This document shows, in pieces, positions 15,779 through 22,240 of a stretch of DNA of 64,000 bases. Numbering within the stretch: the stretch's first letter is position 1; every line of letters starts with the position of its first letter. Below the pieces are notes generated by a model that did not search any database, had not been told where the DNA came from, and saw nothing but the letters and a program-made list of their open reading frames with translations. Position numbers and translations under genes: made by a program. Origin of the DNA: Methylibium sp. Root1272 (GTDB taxonomy: Bacteria; Pseudomonadota; Gammaproteobacteria; Burkholderiales; Burkholderiaceae_C); assembly GCF_001425905.1 (NCBI RefSeq), contig NZ_LMDY01000001.1, forward strand, positions 564,890-628,889, written 5' to 3'.

Positions 15779-16423
15779 TCACCGAGACATGCGAATCGAG
15801 CCTTTTTGCAACACCCCGGCCCGGAAATCCCGCTCCAGGTACGCGATCGTGGTGGCCTTCTCGGTCTCGACGGTCTGCAGCGCCGACACATCGGCCAGCG
15901 GCACGTCGAGCGCCTTCGCCATGGCGCTGCGATCGTCGCTGTAGCGCAGCGTGAAGCACCGGATGAAGGTGCAGTTGCCCAGGAAGGTTTTATCGATCAG
16001 CGCCGGCCGCTGGGCCGCGCCGATGATGTGCAGCGCGCGGTGCCGGCCCTGCGTGATGCAGCGGCGCCACGCGGCCGGCGCCTGGCTGGCCGTCGTCACG
16101 TCGCTTAGCTCTTCGGCCAGGAACACCAGATGGCCGACCTCGAAGGCGAGCGAGCAAACCAGCGCGAAGGCGTCGGCCAGCGGCATGCCCGAGCCCGCCA
16201 CGTAGCGCACGCGCACGGGCCCGGCGCTGGCCTTCCTAAATTCGGCCACCAGCGCCGGCAGCGTCGTGACCCGCTTCGCGTGTTTGCCGTACTCGTCACG
16301 CGGATCCCAGATCAGCAGGCGCGCGGGCTTCAGCGACGCCAAGGCCTTGTTGATCGAAACGCCCTTCCCGCTGCCGCTGGCGCCGATGTAGGCCCATACC
16401 ATCGGCCGATTCAGCACGCTCAT
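15779..16423 (-). CDS. Viral genome-packaging ATPase, PM2 P9-like
   Basis: A 214-residue ATPase of the FtsK/HerA-type viral packaging group. Walker A is GASGSGKG at residues 14-21; the hydrophobic strand plus acidic Walker B is HLVFLAEEL (about 98-106). A C-terminal GRHRALHIIGAAQRP segment (about 126-140) is typical of P9/Zot-like ATPases. It drives DNA into preformed capsids at one vertex. Small size and adjacency to the P2-like capsid gene favour the tailless-virus role over an inoviral Zot, which is usually longer with a C-terminal membrane segment absent here. The start overlaps the upstream gene (ATGA). Confidence 0.85.
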   Translation of the reverse strand: MSVLNRPMVWAYIGASGSGKGVSINKALASLKPARLLIWDPRDEYGKHAKRVTTLPALVAEFRKASAGPVRVRYVAGSGMPLADAFALVCSLAFEVGHLVFLAEELSDVTTASQAPAAWRRCITQGRHRALHIIGAAQRPALIDKTFLGNCTFIRCFTLRYSDDRSAMAKALDVPLADVSALQTVETEKATTIAYLERDFRAGVLQKGSIRMSR

Positions 16424-16869
16424 GGCCGCACGCCCTCCTCGGCCTCGGCCGGCTCCGCGCGCGGCATGGCCTGCCGCGCCTTCTCGGCCTTGATCGCCTG
16501 CAGCGTGACCATCGTGGGCGGTGCCGTCGCCAGCGCGAGCGCGATGTACGGGCCCCAGCTCGACATGAGATCGCCCAGGCTCCAGCCGTGGCGCTCCATC
16601 ACCTGGGCGCCGGCCGTCGAGATGCCCTGTAGCGTGCCGTCGCTCCACGTGTCGCCGAACTTCGGCCACCACTCGAACATCGGCGCGACCAACAGGCGAG
16701 CCATCGTCAGCGCGCCCAGCAGCTCGGCCGAGCTGTCCGCGATGACCTGGGCGGGCTCCGGTGGCCGCATGCCCGGCGGTAGCGCGCCGTGCTCCAGCTC
16801 GACAGCCTGGGCGGCGAGTGCGTCGAGCCCGAGCGATTCGGGCGCCTGGGGCGCGTCGTCGTCATGCAT
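16420..16869 (-). CDS. Phage membrane-associated protein, 149 aa
   Basis: An acidic N-terminus, a middle with aromatic residues (MFEWWPKFGDTW), then one hydrophobic stretch (SSWGPYIALALATAPPTMVTL, given with flanks) and an acidic tail. It overlaps the ATPase gene by 4 bp and the Zn-ribbon gene by 8 bp. No family recognised; a virion membrane or packaging-vertex component is possible. Confidence 0.6.
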   Translation of the reverse strand: MHDDDAPQAPESLGLDALAAQAVELEHGALPPGMRPPEPAQVIADSSAELLGALTMARLLVAPMFEWWPKFGDTWSDGTLQGISTAGAQVMERHGWSLGDLMSSWGPYIALALATAPPTMVTLQAIKAEKARQAMPRAEPAEAEEGVRP

Positions 16870-17152
16870 GGCCCAGCACCCCCCACCCCATCGGCGCGCG
16901 CGTCGCTGGCGCCGGTTGCGGTGCCGTGGCGATCGGTGCCGGCGGTGCCGGCGGATCGTCGGCCGGCGGTGGCGGTGCTTCGTGCACGATCAGCGCGCGG
17001 ACGAGCTCGTCCGATCGATCGGACCTGGCGAAGAGCTGGATATTGCAGCCGTTGCACGTGAGCACCGGCAGCCCCGACTTCGCGAGCGACAAGCGCGCGC
17101 GGTCGGAGCGGCACAGAGGGCACGTGCAGCGGCCGATGGACTCGGCCGCCAT
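16862..17152 (-). CDS. Zinc-ribbon phage protein
   Basis: A 96-residue protein with two CxxC knuckles: CPLC at about residues 11-14 and CNGC at about residues 33-36, 18 residues apart. A basic helix (RSDRSDELVRALIV) and a Pro/Ala-rich tail follow. Such Zn ribbons bind nucleic acid or mediate protein contact. It lies between rep and the packaging ATPase, so a role in replication or transcription control is likely. Confidence 0.7.
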   Translation of the reverse strand: MAAESIGRCTCPLCRSDRARLSLAKSGLPVLTCNGCNIQLFARSDRSDELVRALIVHEAPPPPADDPPAPPAPIATAPQPAPATRAPMGWGVLGHA

Positions 17153-17155
17153 GGA

Positions 17156-17362
17156 TCAGCCCTCGGTCGAGCTGGGGGCCGCGTCGTCGGGCAGCAGGCC
17201 CGCGGCGTCGAGCGTCGCGACGATGCCGGCGTTCAGCTCGCGCTGCAGCTCGATCGCCTTGACGACGTTGACGGGCACGAAGGCCTTACTCGAGCTGGCG
17301 TGCAGCTCGTCGAGTTCAGCCGCGACGATCTTCGGGCTGCGGTGGGGGGTGGTTTCGCTCAT
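17156..17362 (-). CDS. Small phage protein, 68 aa
   Basis: A soluble, mainly helical protein (KIVAAELDELHAS, NVVKAIELQRELNAGIVATLDAAGL). The start at 17362 lies inside the end of rep, overlapping it by 47 bp; an in-frame Met at 17401 would lengthen it by 13 residues. It is four bases from the Zn-ribbon gene. Function unknown. Confidence 0.55.
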   Translation of the reverse strand: MSETTPHRSPKIVAAELDELHASSSKAFVPVNVVKAIELQRELNAGIVATLDAAGLLPDDAAPSSTEG

Positions 17363-19145
17363 GGTCGGACTTTCGATGGTTGATGCCGACCCCGGCGCCA
17401 TGCTCTTGTCGATCGATCAGGGTTCGCCAGCCCACCAGCGGCGCCCCTTTCGGCAGGATCACCCCGCCGATGCGGGTCGGCATCTGCCGCCCCCGCGTAC
17501 AGTTATTGAAACGGGTCCGAGTGAGCGTCGGCGCCTTCGGCGCTCTCCGCTCATCCTGGCGCCATGCACCCTTCGGGCGCCACTCGCGCCGGGCCGATCG
17601 CACGATGTTGTGCGGCTCGCTCGGGTCAAACACGCCCACCGGGCGCGGCTTCTCGATCGACTCGTATCGACCGTGATGCAGCTTCGTTTCCTCGGCCACG
17701 CGCACCGCGTAGAACCGGCCCATCATCAAGCCGCCCTGGGCCTCGACGTAGGCGCCCCAATCGGCCCGCTTGTCGTCGTTGCGGTGCGCCGCCACCCAGG
17801 CCCGGCAGGTGCGGTGCGACGCGCCCAGCACGTCACCGGCCTCGACGCGGCGCAGCTCGCGCCATGGCGTGACCGGAGGCTGCCCCAGCGCCTGAAACTG
17901 CCGAATGCCCCAGGCGCTGGCCCAGGCCTCGACGCGCTGCGCGGTGCCGCCGAACATGTCGGCCTGTGCCGGCATGGGCACCGCCTCGCCGTTGAATTCG
18001 TCGGTGTGGCCTTCGTCGCCGACCGCGCCCGCGTCGTCGATGTTCTTCGCGATGTACTTGGCGACGTAGCCGCTCGCGCCGCCGGGGTGCATGGCCTTGA
18101 CGGTCAGGCGGTGCTCTGCTGCGCCGGCCTCGGCGCCATCGTCGGCCAGCCAGTAGCGGCGCAGCACTTCCACCAGCTTGTCGGCGTGGCGCTGCACCGT
18201 CCACAGCAGCAGGTGCCAGTGCGGGCAGCCGTCGTGATGCGGCTCCGCGACCCTGAACCCGTACATCGGCACGCCCAGCCGGTCGAGCGCAGCGCGAGCG
18301 CGCGCCCAGGCCCTGCACAGCCACCGCTGCGCGTCGCGCGGGCTGTTGGGCTGCACCGGGCCGAAGTCGCCGCGCCACTTCGGATTCGCGCCGCCGTGGC
18401 GCAGCGTCGAGTGAAAGCGCGACGGCGCCGTGGCGGTGACGAACAGGCCAGCGTGACCCGATGCATCGGCGAGCGACTCGCAGCCGGTAATGCGGGTCAT
18501 CAGCTCGCCGCGGCGGATGGCCTTGTTCGACGTGGACGCCGCTGCAGCATCGGCGAGCTTGATCACCTGACCGTCGGCCGACTCGATCTCGGTCGCCGCG
18601 AGCATGGCCGCGTTGCGGCCGTTCTGCTCGACGCGACGCCGCAGCGTGTCGTTCGTGACGTAGGGCTGCCGGCGCGTTGCACAGACTTCGCTGCGCGCGA
18701 TGCCTTCGGACTCGCGCAGCCGGACGACGGCGCGACGGAGCTGGCGGCGCCACCACGCGGCGCACTGCGCACGCGCGATCAAGCCGGCGAGCTGCTGCGC
18801 GTCGGTGCCCTTCCCGATCAGCCGCAGCGGCTGGCCGTCGAGCGCCTGCACCTGGGCGTTGATCCAGGACACATAGCCGGGAACGTCGCGGGGCTGCCGA
18901 TCGTTCGTGATGCGCGCCGCCATGGTCTCCGCGCGGCGGTCGGCCAGCTCGCGCAGGAAGGCGTCCGGCATGTCGGAGCGCACCGGCTGCGCGCCGCGAT
19001 CGACGCGCACCGACGTGATTTCGTCGACCGCCCTAGCCCGCTCGTTGTGCTGGAACTGGCGATGCTTGTAGACCCGCTCGCGCTGCCGCTCAAGCTCGAT
19101 CCAATGCCGAGCGGTCGTGATGGCCTGCCTCATGACGGACGACAC
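17316..19145 (-). CDS. Rolling-circle replication initiator (HUH, GPA superfamily)
   Basis: A 609-residue initiator that nicks one strand of the circular phage DNA and stays covalently attached through tyrosine. Motif I is LFVTATAPSRFHS (about residues 234-246). The HUH metal motif is in PHHDGCPHWHLLLW (residues 302-315, H309-W-H311). Motif III has two tyrosines three residues apart in GYVAKYIAKN (Y360 and Y364), the mark of superfamily I initiators such as phiX174 and P2 gpA and PM2 P12. A long helical N-terminus and a basic C-terminus flank the core. It is the first gene of the long leftward operon; alternative Met at residue 5. Confidence 0.9.
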   Translation of the reverse strand: MSSVMRQAITTARHWIELERQRERVYKHRQFQHNERARAVDEITSVRVDRGAQPVRSDMPDAFLRELADRRAETMAARITNDRQPRDVPGYVSWINAQVQALDGQPLRLIGKGTDAQQLAGLIARAQCAAWWRRQLRRAVVRLRESEGIARSEVCATRRQPYVTNDTLRRRVEQNGRNAAMLAATEIESADGQVIKLADAAAASTSNKAIRRGELMTRITGCESLADASGHAGLFVTATAPSRFHSTLRHGGANPKWRGDFGPVQPNSPRDAQRWLCRAWARARAALDRLGVPMYGFRVAEPHHDGCPHWHLLLWTVQRHADKLVEVLRRYWLADDGAEAGAAEHRLTVKAMHPGGASGYVAKYIAKNIDDAGAVGDEGHTDEFNGEAVPMPAQADMFGGTAQRVEAWASAWGIRQFQALGQPPVTPWRELRRVEAGDVLGASHRTCRAWVAAHRNDDKRADWGAYVEAQGGLMMGRFYAVRVAEETKLHHGRYESIEKPRPVGVFDPSEPHNIVRSARREWRPKGAWRQDERRAPKAPTLTRTRFNNCTRGRQMPTRIGGVILPKGAPLVGWRTLIDRQEHGAGVGINHRKSDHERNHPPPQPEDRRG

Positions 19146-19189
19146 CTAGCATCGAGATGGCATGCTTCGCAATCCTTGGGAGGGATCAC

Positions 19190-19660
19190 ATGAACACGCT
19201 CTGCATGACTACTAACCTCAGCTCCAGCGATATAGCTGCCTGGGCGCAATTCGGCGCCGCCGTCCTCGGGGCACTGACGACAGTTGGCGTGGCCTATTGG
19301 GCCAGCCAAGCTCAGCGATATCAAAGCCTCAGGGCGCTCGGCATGATGTCCGCTCAACTCGAATTCGTTCTGAACGAGGTACAGGCAGCTTGCAAGGCCA
19401 ATGATGAAGGCAAGCTGCGTCGCGATTTCGGGATGCTCAAAGAAGTCGAAACCGCAATTCGTGGAATTCCGATGCACACGCTGCCCCTGCACCACATGCG
19501 CAATTACGTAGAACAACTCAAGATCTGCCGAACGGCGGTCGACAAGCTGGAAGAATGGGAGCTGAACGGTATTGAAAGCCTGTCCGACACCATCAGGGTG
19601 CTGGCGCCCACCTTCGAGACGCTTTACATGCAGGCGCGCACCATTACCAATCGCGGGTAA
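19190..19660 (+). CDS. Membrane-tethered hypothetical protein, possible moron
   Basis: A 156-residue protein with an N-terminal membrane helix (about residues 18-38, QFGAAVLGALTTVGVAYWA). A long helical cytoplasmic part follows (LEFVLNEVQAACKANDEGK, NYVEQLKICRTAVDKLEEW). A strong ribosome site (GGGAGGG, 19178-19184) precedes the ATG, so I start it there and not at 19157. Its base composition is clearly less GC-rich than its neighbours. It is divergent from rep, with only 44 bp between starts. No family recognised. Confidence 0.65.
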   Translation: MNTLCMTTNLSSSDIAAWAQFGAAVLGALTTVGVAYWASQAQRYQSLRALGMMSAQLEFVLNEVQAACKANDEGKLRRDFGMLKEVETAIRGIPMHTLPLHHMRNYVEQLKICRTAVDKLEEWELNGIESLSDTIRVLAPTFETLYMQARTITNRG

Positions 19661-19686
19661 ACGGGCCGCGCCCTGTACCGTGGCCA

Positions 19687-19794
19687 TCACCGCGGCGCAC
19701 TCCTCTCTTCAAGAGCCAGAGCCGTAGGCGCTGGCTCGACGCTCGCGGCGGCGTAGGCGGCGAGGATGGCCAGGACGAGCACAAGGCGCTTCAC
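19687..19794 (-). CDS. 35-aa exported or membrane peptide
   Basis: GTG start at 19794 overlapping the stop of the upstream gene (GTGA). A signal-like helix (MKRLVLVLAILAAYAAA) is followed by a short polar tail ending EERSAPR. Supported by coupling and the signal-like N-terminus only. Confidence 0.45.
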   Translation of the reverse strand: MKRLVLVLAILAAYAAASVEPAPTALALEERSAPR

Positions 19795-20108
19795 TGCAGG
19801 CACTCCGGCCGATGCGCGAGCGAGCGGCAGCCGCTGCACTCGCCGCACACGCGACGCAGGTTCGCGAGCGGCTCGCGGTGCACCCAGGAGTGCCCCGCGA
19901 GGCGCAGCCATGCGGAGGGCCGGTGCTGGTGATCGTCGGCGAAGCCTTCGACCGTGCCGTAAAAGGTCGAATCGGACCACGTGAAGCACACGCGGTCGCC
20001 GATGATGATCGGCAGGCGCGGCGCCGTCGCCGCCATCAGCGCGTCGAGCCGCACGCGCAGGGCGAGCAACTCGGCGTGCTGCAGGGTGGAGAGATCGAAG
20101 CTGCTCAT
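19791..20108 (-). CDS. Hypothetical phage protein, 105 aa
   Basis: An N-terminal helix (LSTLQHAELLALRVRLDALMAA) precedes a small beta domain (GDRVCFTWSDSTFYGTVEGF, then SAWLRLAGHSWVHREPL) resembling an SH3-like barrel. A C-terminal Cys cluster (CGECSGC, then one more Cys) may bind metal. A GTG one codon upstream is an alternative start. It is convergent with the 19190 gene. Function unknown. Confidence 0.55.
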   Translation of the reverse strand: MSSFDLSTLQHAELLALRVRLDALMAATAPRLPIIIGDRVCFTWSDSTFYGTVEGFADDHQHRPSAWLRLAGHSWVHREPLANLRRVCGECSGCRSLAHRPECLQ

Positions 20109-20194
20109 CACGCCACCCCCAGGCCGGCGGTTGCGTTGCGCAGATAGCGCCCGGCATAGTGCAGCAGCCCAACATCCGACGCAGAAAGGCCGGC

Positions 20195-20470
20195 ATGGAA
20201 ACGAAGCTCATCGAAGGTGTACCGCCGCTCGCCAACGACAAAGAAATCCTGGCCCTTCTCGCCGAGGAACACGACCCCAATGGCCCCTCGGGGAAGGCGA
20301 TGGATATCGCCCTCCTCGGGTCCGACGGCCGGCTTTACCGCACCGTGCGCGCCTGGGGCCTCGGCGAGTACTTGGGCATTGCCCAGGGTCTCGAAGGCCT
20401 GGGCCTGACGAACACCGGGCGCGCGCTGAAGGCGCACGGCATCCGGTTCGATGATGTGTTTTCCGGCTGA
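20195..20470 (+). CDS. Hypothetical phage protein, 91 aa
   Basis: A soluble alpha/beta protein (KEILALLAEEHDPNG, DIALLGSDGRLYRTV, GEYLGIAQGLEGLGLT). AAAGG lies 5 bp before the ATG at 20195, so I start there and not at 20159. Codon use is good in this frame. An overlapping frame on the other strand (20108-20692) has a plausible last 40 residues but no suitable start. Divergent from the 19791 gene. Confidence 0.6.
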   Translation: METKLIEGVPPLANDKEILALLAEEHDPNGPSGKAMDIALLGSDGRLYRTVRAWGLGEYLGIAQGLEGLGLTNTGRALKAHGIRFDDVFSG

Positions 20471-20575
20471 CGCCACGATGGAACCCCTTCCATTGCCGCC
20501 CCGCCCCTGAGGGGTCGCCCCGGGCTGGGCCGGGGTCGGGCTTCGTTGTGGACGAACCGGGGCGACGGGACGCAA

Positions 20576-20661
20576 TGTACCGGACACATGGGTTAGTACA
20601 CAAGGGGGTGCCTTGCGCTGCCCGTTGCAGTCCTGTACGGTACAAACACTAACGTACGTAC
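20576..20661. promoter_or_regulatory. GTAC-rich operator region of edge regulator
   Basis: The palindromes TGTACCGGACA (20576-20586, imperfect) and TGTACGGTACA (20634-20644, perfect bar the centre) lie upstream of the regulator start at 20678. Further GTAC cores occur at 20596, 20653 and 20657. Two palindromes 58 bp apart, about five helical turns, suggest repressor binding sites and possible looping. GTACG also recurs upstream of the capsid gene near 15731 and 15753. Confidence 0.5.
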
Positions 20662-20677
20662 CGAACGGGGGCTCCCA

Positions 20678-21094
20678 ATGCTGACTACCCAAGAGCTTCT
20701 GGCCGCAGCCAAAGCCGCCAACGACAACTGCTCAAGCTACCGTCTGGCGCGCCTTTGCGACGTGCCGGAGAAAACGATGATGCGGTGGGTGAGCGGGAAG
20801 AACTTCCCCGACGACGCGCACGCGACCCGCCTTGCCGAGCTGGCCGGCCTTGATGCTGCCGACGTGCTCACGGCGATCAATGCGGAGCGCGCCACAGAGC
20901 CGGCCGTTCGCGCCGTTTGGGAGTCGATCGCCAAGCGGCTGCACGCGAACTCGGCCACATCCCTGGCGATTCTTTCAGCGGTCGTTTTGTCCGCCCTCTT
21001 CGGCTTCGACGGCGGGCCGGATGCTGGTGCCGCCCTGCTCTCTTCTGTCGCTATCACCGCCGAAAATGCCGGGATCGGCCTGTATATTATGTAA
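20678..21094 (+). CDS. Phage regulator whose frame crosses the att core
   Basis: A 138-residue protein with a helix-turn-helix (SYRLARLCDVPEKTMMRWVSG, about residues 20-41) and an AELAGLDAADVLTAINAER segment. C-terminal hydrophobic helices follow (SLAILSAVVLSALFGF and AGAALLSSVAITAENAGIGL). The layout resembles the DUF3693-type regulators of Xer-integrated filamentous phages. The last codons LYIM and the stop TAA lie within dif-like site 3, so the stop is supplied by the chromosomal half-site. In an excised circle the frame would continue 36 codons into the other end of the element. Probably the lysogeny repressor or a related switch. Confidence 0.75.
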   Translation: MLTTQELLAAAKAANDNCSSYRLARLCDVPEKTMMRWVSGKNFPDDAHATRLAELAGLDAADVLTAINAERATEPAVRAVWESIAKRLHANSATSLAILSAVVLSALFGFDGGPDAGAALLSSVAITAENAGIGLYIM

Positions 21095-21097
21095 ATT
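21070..21097 (+). other. dif-like site 3, right hybrid Xer junction
   Basis: A degenerate XerC-side arm CGGGATCGGCC (21070-21080), centre TGTATA (21081-21086), and a good XerD arm TTATGTAAATT (21087-21097). The poor left arm is phage-derived and the right arm chromosomal by inference. Joining the XerC arm of site 1 to this XerD arm gives a full dif-type site, which I take to be the original chromosomal dif. Confidence 0.75.
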
Positions 21098-21178
21098 TAA
21101 AGATGAACGGGCGGCGATGAAGCTGCACGGTCCCACCGCCCGCCTTTGTCGCTCGATTCGGCGCTGATACTTCTGCGC

Positions 21179-22240
21179 GTGGACCCCTCGAATCCAGACC
21201 TGTTCGGCACAGATGCATCGACTCCGCCCGATCCCCGCAGAGCGCGCGGTACGACGGTGATTCGCGCCGTTGAAGCCGATGCGCAGCTGAAGCAACGGGC
21301 GGCCGACCTCGGGCCGCTGGTCCGATTCGGCACGTCGTCCTGGTACTTTCCGGGTTGGGAAGGACTGGTATTTCGCGACCGGCATCCCCAGGGCATGCTG
21401 TCGAAGCACGGTCTGGCGGCCTACGCCCAGCACCCGCTGTTGCGGACCGTGAGCCTCGACCGCAGCTTCTACCGGCCCTTGTCGACCGCGAACTACGCTG
21501 CGCTCGATGCCCAGGTGCCCGACGATTTCCGCTTCGTCGTCAAGGCCGGCGCGTCGGTGACGGATGCGACGCTCCGAGAGCCGTCCAACGGCGCTCCCAC
21601 GCAGCCGAATCCGCTGTTCCTCGATCCGACGGTCACGCTGGAAACGGTACTGCGGCCAGCCGTCGAGGGCTTGGGCCGCAAGCTGGGCGTGCTGCTGTTC
21701 CAGCTCTCGCCGTTGCCCGCCGAATGGTTGTCGTCTGCAGCTCCGAGCCGGTTGCTGCAGGCACTCGACCGCTTGTTCACCGCCCTGCCGCGCCCCGAAC
21801 ACGGCCTGCTCGCGGTCGAACTGCGTGACGCCGAACCGCTGGTTCCCGAGTTGGCTGCGCTGCTGAAGCGGCATGGTGTCCGCTACTGCCTCGGCCTGCA
21901 CGACCGCATGCCGCCGCTGGAGGCGCAGTTGCCGATGCTGCGCGCCACCTGGCCCGGCCCGCTGGTGTGCCGGTGGAGTCTGCAGCGGGGACTGCGCTAC
22001 CGGCAGGCCAAGGCGCGGTTCGAGCCTTTCGATGTGCTCGCCGCGCCCGACCCCGCCACGCGCCAGGCGCTGGCACGGTTGATCGCGGTCACGGTGGCAG
22101 CGGGACAGCCGGTCTTCACGACCATCAACAACAAGGCCGAAGGCAGTGCGCCGCTGTCGGTCTTCGCGCTGGCAGAGGCCGTGTCGGCCCGGATGTCGGC
22201 ATCACCCGACGGTGTCGCCGGAGCCGGTCCCCTGCCCTAG
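21179..22240 (+). CDS. DUF72 family protein
   Basis: A TIM-barrel-like DUF72 protein (353 residues from the GTG at 21179; a TTG at 21146 would add 11). Family marks are VRFGTSSWYFPGWEG near residue 50, EVELRD-type LAVELRDAEPL, and a C-terminal TTINNKAEGSAPLSV. Biochemical role unknown. Its start is only 82 bp right of site 3, so the prophage insertion probably replaced or moved its original promoter region. Confidence 0.85.
   Translation: MDPSNPDLFGTDASTPPDPRRARGTTVIRAVEADAQLKQRAADLGPLVRFGTSSWYFPGWEGLVFRDRHPQGMLSKHGLAAYAQHPLLRTVSLDRSFYRPLSTANYAALDAQVPDDFRFVVKAGASVTDATLREPSNGAPTQPNPLFLDPTVTLETVLRPAVEGLGRKLGVLLFQLSPLPAEWLSSAAPSRLLQALDRLFTALPRPEHGLLAVELRDAEPLVPELAALLKRHGVRYCLGLHDRMPPLEAQLPMLRATWPGPLVCRWSLQRGLRYRQAKARFEPFDVLAAPDPATRQALARLIAVTVAAGQPVFTTINNKAEGSAPLSVFALAEAVSARMSASPDGVAGAGPLP

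Larger units (their letters stand above)
9523..21097 (-). mobile_element. Element B: PM2/corticovirus-like tailless prophage
   Basis: About 11,547 bp between equivalent positions of dif-like sites 2 and 3, close to the 10-kb PM2 genome size. It encodes an HUH initiator, a Zn-ribbon protein, a packaging ATPase, a P2-like double jelly-roll capsid protein, at least six small membrane proteins, a membrane-anchored GH104 muramidase and a 3TM holin in one leftward operon. Rightward regulators lie at both edges. No tail, portal, terminase or integrase gene is present. All hallmark genes are uninterrupted, so it may be inducible. The assignment rests on capsid, ATPase and Rep motifs read by eye. Confidence 0.85.

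Noticed and set aside
15779-16423. Reading the ATPase as an inoviral Zot and the whole element as a filamentous phage
   Set aside because: The ATPase lacks a C-terminal membrane segment and is short, and no pIII or pVIII-like coat gene is seen. The adjacent 278-residue protein follows the P2-type capsid pattern, and holin and muramidase genes imply lysis.
16761-19193. Rightward 810-residue open frame across rep
   Set aside because: Antisense shadow of the initiator, rich in Arg, Ala and His, with no domain.
20108-20692. Leftward frame whose last 40 residues look protein-like
   Set aside because: No suitable start codon near the plausible part. The rightward 20195 gene has a ribosome site and better codon use.
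7412-21097. A tyrosine or serine integrase inside elements A or B
   Set aside because: No product in the region shows the R..HxxR..Y pattern or a resolvase fold. The Rep tyrosines belong to an HUH nickase.
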